NCBI RefSeq assembly: GCF_019654955.1
Contig: NZ_BPEV01000021.1
Location: 27,807 to 91,806, forward strand
DNA from: Shewanella sp. KT0246
GTDB lineage: Bacteria; Pseudomonadota; Gammaproteobacteria; Enterobacterales; Shewanellaceae
Direction of reading: 5' to 3'
Length of the DNA: 64,000 nt
In this document: in pieces, positions 26,635 through 36,772 of the stretch
Position numbering within the stretch: position 1 is the first letter of the stretch
Layout: every line of letters starts with the position of its first letter
Translations under genes and position numbers: made by a program
The notes under the pieces: generated by a model
Database searches by the model: none
Told to the model about the DNA's origin: nothing
What the model saw: the letters and a program-made list of their open reading frames with translations, nothing else

Positions 26635-28227
26635 TTATTCAGTATCTCGCACACATCTCACTTTATTATTGAGACGTAATATATCGCCTTGAGGGCCTTT
26701 GTAATAAAACTCCCCTTCGCTACCTGTCGCTGATTGTGCTCCGGGTTCTGTTATCACATCGACTTTATCGTTACTACGCTGAGAACCTGCGCCATGTACA
26801 TCTAAAATGGTACTTTGCATATAGCCTAAAGCTCGACCAAATGACACATACACAGCATTACTTCCATCGCCACTGTTAGACACATGTGTCGTTGAGCTCC
26901 AGTAATAACCCCAATCTTTTACACCAGCTTCATTAGTAAACGAACTGCTATCAAATACGGCATCAATTGCTGCACTACTATGGGTATCTGGTGAGATAGA
27001 ATAATCCACTAGGCTTTGAAGTTCTTTTGCATTAGGTAAACGCCAATCACTAAAAGACGCTGTTGTCGCGGTTTCACATTGGGATACTGCATCATCCCAA
27101 TTGCTTGAATCACTATCACTTGTTTGCCACATTAATTCCGTGGCAAGGTCGCTTACAGTATCTGAAGTTAGAACTTCAAAATCATTTAGTCCGTAGTCTT
27201 CGTTTCCTGCAACACATCGAACATAAAATGGTTTGGTATCGCTTGGGTAACCTTTAATTCGTCCATCAACATAGTTAACGCCGAACATGGTTGCATCGCC
27301 ATTCATTGTGGTACTTTGATATAAGGTGGTTGATGCATATTGACCATCAATGATGCGATCAACACCTGAATCCAAATCTCCAAAAGCCCAATCAAAGACT
27401 TGATCAATAAAAGGCACTAAGGTTGAAGTGTCAGTCCCTTGATAATCACTTGCGTCTTTGCCGCTAAATAAAATAAGTGAATATGCTTCTTTAACACTAG
27501 GTAAACGCCAATCACTTCGCCCCGCTAATGTCAGGTTGTCACAGTGCTCGACAGCATCTGGCTGAAACAATTTATCATCGTAATTTAATAAACCATCCTC
27601 GTTGATATCTGAACTTTGTTGCCAGATTAATCCGGTGACATTATCTGTCACTATTAAGCCATCATTACTCAATGTGTAATCAGGTTGATGACCATTGTAA
27701 TCAGCATCATAACCTTTGCCATCGCACTTATTTTCGTCACCCGAGGATGAGCTATAACAAATGCTTTGATGAGTATCGACAATAGAGTATAGAGTCTCTG
27801 TCACAGTGCTTGATTGACTACTGACAATAATACTGTCGGCAACGCTATTGTCAGAACCATCATTCACGATTAACGAAATAACATAATCACCATCAATGCT
27901 CGCTGTAAAAGAAGCCATCACATTTTGCGCATCTGTTAGGGTGACAGAATCATCTGGCGCAGAATCGATTGTCCATTGGTAGCTGAGCGTATCTCCGTCA
28001 ATATCAGAACTTAAATGACCGTCGAGCTGCACAAGCGAACCGGTAATAACCATTTGATCAGAACCCGCATCAGCTACAGGTATATTATTACTTGGGGTGA
28101 CTGTATCATTTGGGTCATTATCAGATGAGTCATCTGAACCACCGCACCCCGCCATCAAACATGCTGAAATCAGTACTGCTGTAATAGCCAATGAATGTTC
28201 TGACTTCAATTTTCCATATATTGCCAT
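26635..28227 (-). CDS. Lipoprotein with PKD-like domain and two DUF1566 (Lcl-type) domains
   Basis: The preferred ATG at 28227 gives 530 residues, starting with a lipoprotein signal whose lipid-modified Cys is residue 28 (LMAGC) followed by a Gly/Ser/Asp-rich stretch. Residues 50-140 resemble a PKD/K319L-like domain (VQLDGHLSSDIDGDTLSYQW). Two DUF1566 repeats follow, each with WQ and WRLP motifs (SDWRLPSVKEAYSL and SDWRLPNAKELQSL) and aromatic turns (YYWSSTTH). DUF1566 proteins are secreted, often with adhesive or sulfated-glycan-related roles, but function is unproven. The longer 564-residue reading would put a non-signal tail first. The gene is alone on the minus strand. Confidence 0.83.
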   Translation of the reverse strand: MAIYGKLKSEHSLAITAVLISACLMAGCGGSDDSSDNDPNDTVTPSNNIPVADAGSDQMVITGSLVQLDGHLSSDIDGDTLSYQWTIDSAPDDSVTLTDAQNVMASFTASIDGDYVISLIVNDGSDNSVADSIIVSSQSSTVTETLYSIVDTHQSICYSSSSGDENKCDGKGYDADYNGHQPDYTLSNDGLIVTDNVTGLIWQQSSDINEDGLLNYDDKLFQPDAVEHCDNLTLAGRSDWRLPSVKEAYSLILFSGKDASDYQGTDTSTLVPFIDQVFDWAFGDLDSGVDRIIDGQYASTTLYQSTTMNGDATMFGVNYVDGRIKGYPSDTKPFYVRCVAGNEDYGLNDFEVLTSDTVSDLATELMWQTSDSDSSNWDDAVSQCETATTASFSDWRLPNAKELQSLVDYSISPDTHSSAAIDAVFDSSSFTNEAGVKDWGYYWSSTTHVSNSGDGSNAVYVSFGRALGYMQSTILDVHGAGSQRSNDKVDVITEPGAQSATGSEGEFYYKGPQGDILRLNNKVRCVRDTE

Positions 28228-28859
28228 TAGGGTGTTTACCTCTTCGGGGTTGAAATACTTGTACCTATTGTAAATAACTAATATATAAAGAATCACAGAG
28301 TTATTTGACCAATATACTAAGTTAATCAAGTGTGACTATTAGTTTTACAAAACCTTACACCAGCGCCTTTTTCTGCGATAAATCTGCGTTTTCATAGAAT
28401 TAAATAGATGCAAATAGAGATATAGAGATAATTAACAATATTGATTTGCCATTTAAATGAAAATTTACTCTTTTTGTGGCCAGCAAATAGTGCCTGAACG
28501 AAATGATATCTAGGTTGCAGTATGAGCTGATATGTTAGGTAAAGTTAAACGATAAATTGAACGTTTTATGGGCTTCAGTAATCAGTAGGCAATATTGATG
28601 ACAACGAGATTTAATTCATATCTATCTCGTTGTAAAAAAGTCACATCATGTTGTTTGTTTGAGCGCTTAACCCTATAGAACCTCGATATGGCTCTACAAA
28701 AGGTTTATCATATTTTAATCAGTGCTTTTTAAGTTTACTATCAGTTAAACTCAATTTTATATACGCACTTAAACCCATTCAATACGCAAGATAGTGTTTA
28801 AGATTGAATGCCTGTTAATGACTCAAACCTTAATAAGTAACGGATAACCCAAAGCAGTT
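28228..28859. other. Divergent gene-free stretch between the DUF1566 lipoprotein and sbcB
   Basis: About 630 bases with no convincing gene. A perfect 10-bp inverted repeat is present: ACAACGAGAT (28601-28610) and ATCTCGTTGT (28624-28633), 13-base loop, no T run on either side. It should contain both promoters. Confidence 0.5.
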
Positions 28860-30272
28860 ATGAATAAAAATAACCAACCAACACTCTTCTGGCACGATTA
28901 TGAGACCTTTGGTGTTAGCCCAGCAAAAGACCGACCGTCTCAGTTTGCAGGCATTCGAACTGATTTAGATCTTAATATCATCGGTGAACCTGAAAACTTT
29001 TATTGCAAGCAATCAACAGACTACTTGCCTGCCCCGGAAGCCATTTTAGTGACTGGTATAACGCCACAGCTTGCTAACCAAAAAGGGATGGCTGAGACTG
29101 AGTTTATGGGGCGTATTAACGCAATATTTACTCAACCTAATACCTGTGTCGTTGGTTATAACTCATTAAGATTTGATGATGAAGTAAGTCGTTATGGTTT
29201 TTATCGTAACTTTATCGATCCTTATGCTCGTGAATGGCAAAACGGTAATAGCCGTTGGGATATCATTGACTTAGTAAGAGCTTGTTATGCATTCAGACCA
29301 GAAGGCATCAATTGGCCGTTAAAAGAAGATGGCTCGCCTAGCTTTAAGCTAGAGCACCTTACACAGGCAAACGGCTTAAGTCATGAGCAAGCCCATGATG
29401 CCATGAGTGATGTCTACGCCACCATTGCAATTGCCAAACTCATTAAAGAGAAGCAACCCAAGTTATACGAATACTATTTTGAGCTTCGTAATAAGAAAAA
29501 GGTCGCCGAGCAAATTCAAGGCGATTTCATGCAACCGCTTGTACACGTTAGCTCAAAAATCAGCGCGGCTAATGGCTGTGTGACTTTAATTGCTCCCGCA
29601 GCTCCGCATCCAACTAATAAAAACGCCATGATATGCGTTAATCTTGCAATGGATTTAACTCCACTTGTCGAGTTATCAGCAGAAGAAATTTCCCAGCGTA
29701 TGTATACGCCACGAAGTGAATTAGCACCAGATGAGTTGCCTATAGCGCTTAAACAAATTCATTTGAATAAATGCCCTTTTATTGGCACGCCAAAACTATT
29801 AACTGAACAAGTCGCTGAGCGCCATCAATTTGATATGGAATTTGCTCGTAGCCAATATAAGTTTTTCAAACAACACCCTGAATTAAGAGAAAAACTACAA
29901 GCAGTATTCGAAATCAATGATCATCCTGTAACCACAGATCCTGACTTAATGCTTTATAGCGGCGGTTTCTTTAGCCATGCCGATAAAAGCAAAATGGAAA
30001 TGATCCGTAATACCAAGCCCGAGAATCTTGCTGCACTTCAGCTTAATTTTGAAGATGAGCGTTTGGATACGATGTTTTTCCGCTATCGCGCCCGTAATTA
30101 CCCTGAAACCCTTAATCATGATGAGTCATTAATCTGGCGAGAATTTTGCCAACAACGCTTATCTGATGCTGATTATGTGATTAATCTCGAAAACTTATTG
30201 GAAGAAACCAGCGAGAATGAACACAAGCAGAAGTTATTAAAAGCGCTTTGTCTTTACTTACAATCACTATAA
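28860..30272 (+). CDS. sbcB: Exodeoxyribonuclease I
   Basis: The enzyme degrades single-stranded DNA 3' to 5' and acts in recombination and mismatch repair. The 470-residue protein has the DEDD motifs of the exonuclease domain: FWHDYETFGVSPAKDRPSQFAG (Asp and Glu), VGYNSLRFDDEVSRYGFYR, and HDAMSDVYATIAIA. The C-terminal SH3-like and helical domain follows (about 200-470), as in E. coli ExoI (475 residues). cdd follows after 55 bases and may be co-transcribed. Confidence 0.95.
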   Translation: MNKNNQPTLFWHDYETFGVSPAKDRPSQFAGIRTDLDLNIIGEPENFYCKQSTDYLPAPEAILVTGITPQLANQKGMAETEFMGRINAIFTQPNTCVVGYNSLRFDDEVSRYGFYRNFIDPYAREWQNGNSRWDIIDLVRACYAFRPEGINWPLKEDGSPSFKLEHLTQANGLSHEQAHDAMSDVYATIAIAKLIKEKQPKLYEYYFELRNKKKVAEQIQGDFMQPLVHVSSKISAANGCVTLIAPAAPHPTNKNAMICVNLAMDLTPLVELSAEEISQRMYTPRSELAPDELPIALKQIHLNKCPFIGTPKLLTEQVAERHQFDMEFARSQYKFFKQHPELREKLQAVFEINDHPVTTDPDLMLYSGGFFSHADKSKMEMIRNTKPENLAALQLNFEDERLDTMFFRYRARNYPETLNHDESLIWREFCQQRLSDADYVINLENLLEETSENEHKQKLLKALCLYLQSL

Positions 30273-30327
30273 GCGATTAATCAAATAGCTTATTTTGCAC
30301 ATATTGTTAAATTAAAAGGAATTGGTC

Positions 30328-31218
30328 ATGCAAAATCGTTTCATTGATAGCATCACCCAACTACCTAAACCGGTAGCTACAGCCTTAATCCCATTACTCA
30401 ATGAGGATTTTTGCGGTCATATTGATGCTAGTCAACTTGCTGAGCTTGTTAAAGTAAGTGAAATGACCGAAGAAGATTTACTATTAAGTTTGTTACCTAT
30501 TGCTGCAGCATTAGCAAAACCCAGTATCAGTGAGTTTTACGTTGGCGCTATCGCAAAAGGCGAAAGCGGTGACATCTACATGGGAGCTAACTTCGAACTC
30601 TCTTCAGAAGCGTTATTTCACACCGTTCATGCCGAACAAAGCGCTATCAGTCATGCTTGGCTTAATGGCGAGCAGAAAATTGTTGATATCGTCGTCAATT
30701 TTAGCCCTTGTGGCCATTGCCGCCAGTTCATCAATGAATTAGTCAGCGGTATCGATATTAAAATCCACTTACCTGGTCAGCAACCGAAAATGTTGGCACA
30801 TTACTTACCTTACGCTTTTGGCCCTAAGGATTTACAAGTCACTAAACCACTATTGTCTAAAAGCAATATTGAGTTCAGTTTAAACTCTGATGATCCAATG
30901 ATCATTGAAGCCGTTGATCAAGCAGGTTTAAGTTACGCACCTTATACCAAAAACTTTGCCGCAGTCGTGATTGAAACGAAAGACGGTAAAACCTATTGTG
31001 GCCGCTATGCAGAAAATGCCGCATTTAACCCTTCAATGATGCCAATGCAAATGGCCTTATCTAACTTAATCCGCCATAACCGAGATTACAGTGACATTAA
31101 TCGCGCCGTACTAATTGAATCATCAGCGGGTAAAATTAGCCTTGTTAATGCAACCATGGATACTCTGCAAGCGGTTGCCGCAATTGAGCTTGAACACATT
31201 GTGGTAGAGCCAAGCTAG
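30328..31218 (+). CDS. cdd: Cytidine deaminase
   Basis: The zinc enzyme converts cytidine and deoxycytidine to uridine. The 296-residue protein is the large dimeric form, with an active first domain containing [11 protein letters not shown] (zinc His and catalytic Glu) and [10 protein letters not shown] (two zinc Cys), and a degenerate second domain. ATG 30328 is preferred because AAAAGGA lies 8 bases upstream; a TTG at 30322 would add two residues. It probably shares a transcript with sbcB. Confidence 0.95.
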   Translation: MQNRFIDSITQLPKPVATALIPLLNEDFCGHIDASQLAELVKVSEMTEEDLLLSLLPIAAALAKPSISEFYVGAIAKGESGDIYMGANFELSSEALFHTVHAEQSAISHAWLNGEQKIVDIVVNFSPCGHCRQFINELVSGIDIKIHLPGQQPKMLAHYLPYAFGPKDLQVTKPLLSKSNIEFSLNSDDPMIIEAVDQAGLSYAPYTKNFAAVVIETKDGKTYCGRYAENAAFNPSMMPMQMALSNLIRHNRDYSDINRAVLIESSAGKISLVNATMDTLQAVAAIELEHIVVEPS

Positions 31219-31401
31219 AAACTGCCCCAAATGACTAATATGATGCTTTGGCTCACTCCAAAGCGTCATATGCTTTCCTCCTGTTGTTTATAACTATTTA
31301 TATCTAGACTATTTATATCTAAACTGTGCAGCTAAAAATTATATTGCACAAATACATTAAATCCTTAAACTCAAGCTTTTCTCATTTAAGAATTCCATTT
31401 C

Positions 31402-32025
31402 ATGCCAGATTTCGCAGTACTTGCAGTGTTCATTCCAACATTTTTTTTCGTTTCTATCACCCCAGGTATGTGCATGACATTAGCCATGACACTTGGCATG
31501 AGTATCGGCGTTAAACGCACACTTTGGATGATGGTCGGCGAACTGATTGGTGTTGCTTTAGTGGCAATTGCCGCAGTAATGGGTGTTGCTAGTGTGATGC
31601 TTAACTACCCTGATGTGTTTGCTGTATTAAAATGGATTGGCGGTGCATACCTTGCCTATATTGGCATAAACATGTGGCGTTCAAAGGGTAAAATGGCCAT
31701 TATTGAAGGACAACAAACAGATAATTCCATCAGTAATTATGCGCTAATTTCACAAGGGTTTGTCACCGCAATTGCCAACCCAAAAGGTTGGGCATTTATG
31801 ATCTCATTACTGCCACCCTTCATCAGTGTCGATAAAGCCGTAGCACCACAATTGTTTTGGTTGCTTTCAATTATCATGGTGACAGAAAGCGTATCAATGC
31901 TGGCTTACGCAAGCGGTGGGAAAAGCCTAAGAATGTTCTTATCTCGGGGTGACAACATCAAGTTAATGAATCGCATTGCTGGAAGCTTAATGATTGGCGT
32001 CGGTTTTTGGTTGGCACTGGGATGA
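31402..32025 (+). CDS. LysE/RhtB-family amino-acid exporter
   Basis: The 207-residue inner membrane protein has six hydrophobic segments and the LysE signature SITPGMCMTLAMTLGMSIGVKR near the start, followed by a second conserved block, GFVTAIANPKGWAFMISLLPPFI. Members export amino acids such as homoserine, threonine or lysine; the substrate cannot be told. The next gene begins 27 bases downstream and is probably co-transcribed. Confidence 0.92.
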   Translation: MPDFAVLAVFIPTFFFVSITPGMCMTLAMTLGMSIGVKRTLWMMVGELIGVALVAIAAVMGVASVMLNYPDVFAVLKWIGGAYLAYIGINMWRSKGKMAIIEGQQTDNSISNYALISQGFVTAIANPKGWAFMISLLPPFISVDKAVAPQLFWLLSIIMVTESVSMLAYASGGKSLRMFLSRGDNIKLMNRIAGSLMIGVGFWLALG

Positions 32026-32051
32026 TGTAAAAATTTCACTAAAAGGAAGTT

Positions 32052-32342
32052 ATGCCTAAGATTCTGTTATCGGGTTATATCCAGTTCCCTCAAAACACAA
32101 GCGATGAAGATTTAGCATGCATACGTGCTGAATTGGCAATACATTCTCAGCTAACCTTAAATGAAGTGGGTTGTATTAGATTTAAGGTCGCCCAAAATAT
32201 CATTGACCCTTTGAGATTTGATATGGAAGAAACATTTATTGATAAAGCTGCATTTGAAAGTCATCAGCAAAGGGTTAAGCATTCTAATTGGTGTAAAGTT
32301 AGCCAATCAGCATCGCGGCATTATTCCACCAGCGAAATTTAA
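32052..32342 (+). CDS. Antibiotic biosynthesis monooxygenase (ABM/YgiN-like) domain protein
   Basis: This 96-residue protein is a single ferredoxin-like ABM domain with the central motif EVGCIRFKVAQNIIDPLRFDMEETFIDKAAFESHQ, shared with quinol monooxygenase YgiN and related small dimeric enzymes. The substrate is unknown. AAAAGGAAG precedes the ATG. It lies after the LysE gene on the same strand and meets the diguanylate cyclase gene tail to tail. Confidence 0.87.
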   Translation: MPKILLSGYIQFPQNTSDEDLACIRAELAIHSQLTLNEVGCIRFKVAQNIIDPLRFDMEETFIDKAAFESHQQRVKHSNWCKVSQSASRHYSTSEI

Positions 32343-32386
32343 ACCATTAAAATAACGCTAACCCATTAAAACCTTACAACCAAAAC

Positions 32387-33475
32387 TTATGCCGCTTGTT
32401 CACAATAAGGTTTCACACAATTTCTGCCGTTTTCTTTAGCAACATATAGTGCTTTATCCGCTCGTATCAGTAAATCTTTTAACTCGGTAGCACATTGCGT
32501 TTTATCAGCTAAACCAAAGCTTGCTGTACATGTTAATTGGTGTGCCTCTGAAAGCGAAATCTTACAATCTTCAATATGTTTCCTCATTCGCTCTGCCACC
32601 TTTTGTGCATCAGCTAAAGATGTATTGGGCATAGCCACGACAAACTCTTCCCCACCTATTCGAGCACATAAGTCATGTTCACGACATAAAGCTTTAATGG
32701 TACTTGTCACTTCAATAAGGCATTTATCACCCACGAGGTGACCGTATTGATCATTTATTTTTTTGAAAAAATCTAAATCTAACAACATTAAAGTGAATGG
32801 CAATTTGTTATCTACCGCATTTTCAAATAATACTTTACCTTCCTCAAAAAAATAATGTCTATTAGCTAACCGAGTTAACGAATCCGTCGTAGCTTGTAAT
32901 ATCAACTGCTGCTCATTTTTATCAATTTGTTTGGCAAATATGTACAGTACAAAAATGACTTCTAGCATAGTTACAAACACAACAGACTGATAAAGCATGT
33001 GATTCATTTGTTCCGTCAGTACAATCAATGGTTCAGTATTGAAAGTATTTTCACAATAAAAAAATAGTACTAATGCGATTAAACTCAGTGATACCTGCTC
33101 TACTCTTTCTCGTAACTCAAATAATAAAAACACACCTGTTGGCACAAGGAAAAAATAAAGGTGAAAACCACTAGCGTTGGTGACATACACATTAGTGCAA
33201 ATTAATAGATGAACCATCAAAACACTAAAAAACCATATTTTAGCCAACTTAGGATGATGAGTTGCACTGAAAGCAATAGTGAAAAGATACGCGACGGTGA
33301 AAATTAAATTAATAAAACCTACAGTATGGTTTTCAAGAAAAAAAATGTAATTGATAGAGTAAAGCAGTGAAATAACCACGGTGATTAAACCGATTATATT
33401 CATTGTTCGAGTGCGATTTGCGGAAGAAAACGATTGTCTGCTGGTACCCAGATTTATAATATTTTTTAAGTTCAT
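32387..33475 (-). CDS. Membrane-bound diguanylate cyclase (GGDEF domain)
   Basis: The 362-residue protein has about six transmembrane segments in the first 185 residues and a C-terminal GGDEF domain (about 195-355). The catalytic loop is ARIGGEEFVVAMP, an active-type GGEEF. An RXXD inhibitory site (REHD) lies exactly five residues ahead of it, so product feedback by cyclic di-GMP is likely. Substrate motifs LDLDFFKKINDQYGHLVGD are complete. It should synthesise cyclic di-GMP from two GTP. The membrane domain is of unrecognised sensor type. The ribosome binding site at 33475 is poor. Confidence 0.93.
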   Translation of the reverse strand: MNLKNIINLGTSRQSFSSANRTRTMNIIGLITVVISLLYSINYIFFLENHTVGFINLIFTVAYLFTIAFSATHHPKLAKIWFFSVLMVHLLICTNVYVTNASGFHLYFFLVPTGVFLLFELRERVEQVSLSLIALVLFFYCENTFNTEPLIVLTEQMNHMLYQSVVFVTMLEVIFVLYIFAKQIDKNEQQLILQATTDSLTRLANRHYFFEEGKVLFENAVDNKLPFTLMLLDLDFFKKINDQYGHLVGDKCLIEVTSTIKALCREHDLCARIGGEEFVVAMPNTSLADAQKVAERMRKHIEDCKISLSEAHQLTCTASFGLADKTQCATELKDLLIRADKALYVAKENGRNCVKPYCEQAA

Positions 33476-33677
33476 ATGGGATAACGACTAAGTTAAAGAC
33501 TTGTAAACATTAGCACGTTTTTGAAGTTATTCTAAGGCACACGGTAAATTAGGTGAGCCTTGTTTAATTTGATGGAAGTAAATCAATTAACTGTCATAAC
33601 TTAAATCACACTTCATTCGTTAATGAACAAATTACATCCCCCTTAGATTTAGCGCGATTTTAATAAGTTATGGTTTA

Positions 33678-34850
33678 TCACAATTTATAAGGCAACTTTT
33701 CAGATAACTGCTGCATGTATTGCTTAATGTGAAGCTGCTCTTGCTGGCAGTAATCGTAAATCGCCTTTCTAAACTCAGGATGAACGACTTCATGATTTGA
33801 GTACGTTGCAATGGGTTCAAACCCTCTAGCAACTTTGTGTTCCCCTTGCGCACCAGCATCAAACGTAGCTAACCCATGTTGTATTGCATATTCAATACCT
33901 TGGTAATAACAAGTTTCAAAGTGCAAGCCGTCTACTTCTTGTAAACATCCCCAATAGCGTCCATAAAGATGCGTTGAAGAGACAAAATACAAGGCCGATG
34001 CAATCAGGTTTCCTTGTATATTGGTGACTAATAACAAACGCACTTGCCTTCCCATTGTTGAGGCTATTTGAGTAAAAAATTCAGCATTTAAATAGCCAGT
34101 ATGGCCTGATCGTTTTAGGTAAGTTTGTTGGTAACAATGGATAAAACCTTGCCATTGTTCTGGTGTTGCCTTATGACCATCAATAAATTTGTAGTTAAAT
34201 TCAGCTACGGCTTTTCGTTCTTTTTTAATACTTTTGCGTTTTCTAGACACTAATTGATTTAAAAAGTCATCAAAGTTTAAGTAATGCTTATTTTGCCAAT
34301 GGAACTGTGTTCCTATTCTTGCAATAGAACAATGGCTTAAGTGATTAAAATCTCTTTGAGGTAAAAATAAACAATGCCATGACGAAAATTGCTTCTCATT
34401 AATTGTTTGATTTAAATAATGGCAGATTTTATTAATGATCAATTCACGCACTACTTTGGATATACCTGCCGCTATACCAATACGTTGACCAGACACAGGA
34501 GTAAACGGAATGGCTGCCACTAACTTAGGATAATACTCCAAGCCATTTCTTTCATAGGCTTCAGCCCAAGACCAGTCAAAGACATACTCCCCCCAAGAAT
34601 GAGATTTCTCATAACAAGGTAAAATAGCGATCACTTCTTTTGCAGATGTCACGACTAAATGCTGAGGACGCCAACCTGCTTCACTGCATACACTCAAACT
34701 TTGCTCTAATGCCAACAAATACTCAAACTGCGTAAATGGATTATCGTCACTAAAAACACGCTGCCAATTAGGCTGCCCAATTGAGGCAACTGAATCATAA
34801 AAACTCAGTTCAATATCATCAAGCCTATCTTCAACTAAAAACTCTGACAT
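33678..34850 (-). CDS. FemAB-like/GNAT-fold protein (peptidogalycan biosynthesis family)
   Basis: The 390-residue protein matches the family described as peptidoglycan biosynthesis/recognition (Pfam FemAB_like, PF04339 from memory). Marks are WQRVFSDDNPFTQFEYLLALE near the start, SRKRKSIKKERKAV in the middle, and near the C terminus GRYWGCLQEVDGLHFETCYYQGIEYAI, FDAGAQGEHKVARGF and NHEVVHPEFR. GNAT-fold amino-acid or acyl transfer is inferred. The ATG has a GAGGAAAT site. It stands divergently to ggt, 89 bases away. Confidence 0.82.
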   Translation of the reverse strand: MSEFLVEDRLDDIELSFYDSVASIGQPNWQRVFSDDNPFTQFEYLLALEQSLSVCSEAGWRPQHLVVTSAKEVIAILPCYEKSHSWGEYVFDWSWAEAYERNGLEYYPKLVAAIPFTPVSGQRIGIAAGISKVVRELIINKICHYLNQTINEKQFSSWHCLFLPQRDFNHLSHCSIARIGTQFHWQNKHYLNFDDFLNQLVSRKRKSIKKERKAVAEFNYKFIDGHKATPEQWQGFIHCYQQTYLKRSGHTGYLNAEFFTQIASTMGRQVRLLLVTNIQGNLIASALYFVSSTHLYGRYWGCLQEVDGLHFETCYYQGIEYAIQHGLATFDAGAQGEHKVARGFEPIATYSNHEVVHPEFRKAIYDYCQQEQLHIKQYMQQLSEKLPYKL

Positions 34851-34939
34851 ATTTCCTCAAAAAACAGCATTAGATATTGTGCATTAGATCATACTTATGG
34901 CACATTGCAAAACATGATTACAATTACAAAGGACTGAAA

Positions 34940-36694
34940 ATGGGTATCTTTTCTCAGTTGAAACCTATCGTCATTTCAACTTCAATTGCACTAGCGATTG
35001 GTTTTTCATCAATTTCTACCTATTCAGTACAGGCTGCTAATGAGCAGTCAATTTATAGCAGAGCAGCAACAGCGCAACCAATTTGGGCTGAACATGGCAT
35101 GGTTTCAAGCCAAGAGTCTTTAGCAACCCGCATTGGAGTAGATGTTCTTAAAAAAGGCGGTAATGCCATTGATGCCGCTGTCGCAGTTGGTTTTGCACTA
35201 TCTGTAACGCTACCCCGTGCGGGCAATTTAGGCGGTGGTGGTTTTATGATGGTTCACTTAGCTGAAAACAATAAAACTATTGCCATAGATTATCGCGAAA
35301 CCGCACCGTCAAAGGCACATAAAGATATTTTTTTAGACGAAAAAGGCAATGCAAATCCAAAGCTAAGCCGCGAGCATGGGTTAGCCGTGGGCGTACCTGG
35401 AACTGTAATGGGATTTGAGCTGGCTTTGGCCAAATATGGCACCATGAGTTTAAATGAAGTGATTCAACCTTCAATTGCACTCGCAAAAAATGGTATCAGA
35501 GTAAACTCTGATTTAGCGGCTTCTTTAGATGGTTTAAAAAGACGAATTTCTCAATGGCCTAGCTCTGCTGAAATCTTTTACAAAAAAAATGGTGATAGCT
35601 TCTCGGTAAACGACACATTAGTACAAACCGATTTAGCTCAATCTTTGTCATTAATCGCTAAACAAGGCAGTAAAGGGTTTTACCAAGGTGAAACGGCTGA
35701 AAAAATTGTCGCCACAATCGAGCAAGCTGGCGGCATAATGACATTAGATGATCTTAAAAACTATCAGGTAGTTGAGCGAGAACCTGTTAGAGGACAATAT
35801 CGAGGCTATGAAGTTGTTTCTATGCCACCTCCTTCATCTGGTGGCATCCATATTATTGAAATGCTCAATGTATTAGAAAATTATCCTATACAAAAACTTG
35901 GCCATAATACTGCTCAAACATTACATTTGATGGTTGAAACGATGAAGCATGCTTATGCTGATAGAAGTGAATATCTTGGCGATCCAGATTTCACTCCAGT
36001 ACCAATTGATGAATTAACCAGCCAGAAATACGCAGATAGTATCGCTAAAAAGATTGCCTATAACAAAGCAACCCCAAGTTCAGAAATTAAAGCGGGAGAT
36101 ATCGGCCCATATGAGAGTAATCAAACCACGCATTACTCAGTCGTCGATCAATGGGGCAACGCAGTATCAAATACTTATACTCTTAACTTTAGTTATGGTT
36201 CTGGTTTAGTTGCTGCTGGAACTGGAATATTACTCAATAATGAGATGGACGACTTCTCCGCAAAACCAGGTAGCCCGAATGGCTATGGCCTTATTGGCGG
36301 TGAAGCCAACTCGGTGCAAGGCAACAAGCGGCCTTTGAGTTCAATGAGTCCCACTATTATAATGAAAGATGGAAAGCCTTTTATTGTAACTGGCAGCCCA
36401 GGTGGATCACGAATTATCACCACCACTTTGCAAGTCATTATGAATGTAGTGGACCACCATTTAAATATTGCAGAGGCAACTGCAGCACCACGGATTCACC
36501 ACCAGTGGTTGCCGGACTATATTGGAGTTGAAACCAGCTTAAATAATGACACTGTGACTCTATTAGAGGCTAAAGGCCACAAAGTGAAAACCAGTAGTGC
36601 GATGGGCAGTACCCAGTCTATTGTCGTAACCGAAAATGGTATTTATGGTGCGTCCGACCCCAGACGAGCAGGTTCAGAGTCATTAGGCCATTAA
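34940..36694 (+). CDS. ggt: Gamma-glutamyltransferase (periplasmic)
   Basis: The enzyme cleaves or transfers the gamma-glutamyl group of glutathione and related peptides. ATG 34940 (AAAGGA upstream) gives 584 residues with a signal peptide (to about residue 33, SVQAANEQ). The TTG at 34877 is less likely. The proenzyme cuts itself before Thr396 in SNQTTHYSVVD, and that Thr becomes the N-terminal nucleophile. Other motifs are PRAGNLGGGGFM, YRETAP, KRPLSSMSPTIIMKDGKP and GSPGGSRIITT. It resembles E. coli Ggt in length and motifs. A hairpin after the stop may end the transcript. Confidence 0.95.
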   Translation: MGIFSQLKPIVISTSIALAIGFSSISTYSVQAANEQSIYSRAATAQPIWAEHGMVSSQESLATRIGVDVLKKGGNAIDAAVAVGFALSVTLPRAGNLGGGGFMMVHLAENNKTIAIDYRETAPSKAHKDIFLDEKGNANPKLSREHGLAVGVPGTVMGFELALAKYGTMSLNEVIQPSIALAKNGIRVNSDLAASLDGLKRRISQWPSSAEIFYKKNGDSFSVNDTLVQTDLAQSLSLIAKQGSKGFYQGETAEKIVATIEQAGGIMTLDDLKNYQVVEREPVRGQYRGYEVVSMPPPSSGGIHIIEMLNVLENYPIQKLGHNTAQTLHLMVETMKHAYADRSEYLGDPDFTPVPIDELTSQKYADSIAKKIAYNKATPSSEIKAGDIGPYESNQTTHYSVVDQWGNAVSNTYTLNFSYGSGLVAAGTGILLNNEMDDFSAKPGSPNGYGLIGGEANSVQGNKRPLSSMSPTIIMKDGKPFIVTGSPGGSRIITTTLQVIMNVVDHHLNIAEATAAPRIHHQWLPDYIGVETSLNNDTVTLLEAKGHKVKTSSAMGSTQSIVVTENGIYGASDPRRAGSESLGH

Positions 36695-36736
36695 TTAATC
36701 TATTTTAGATTTCCATCTTAAGTAATTAATAATTAG

Positions 36737-36772
36737 ACCATTCTTATTTACCACCTAAATAAGAATGGTTAT
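36737..36772 (+). terminator. Hairpin downstream of ggt
   Basis: ACCATTCTTATTT (36737-36749) and AAATAAGAATGGT (36757-36769) form a perfect 13-bp AT-rich stem with a 7-base loop. The T tract after it is weak, so it may be a terminator or an RNA stability element. Confidence 0.45.

Noticed and set aside
34877..34939. Longer TTG start for ggt
   Set aside because: The added part is not a signal peptide, while ATG 34940 has a good ribosome binding site and a normal signal sequence.
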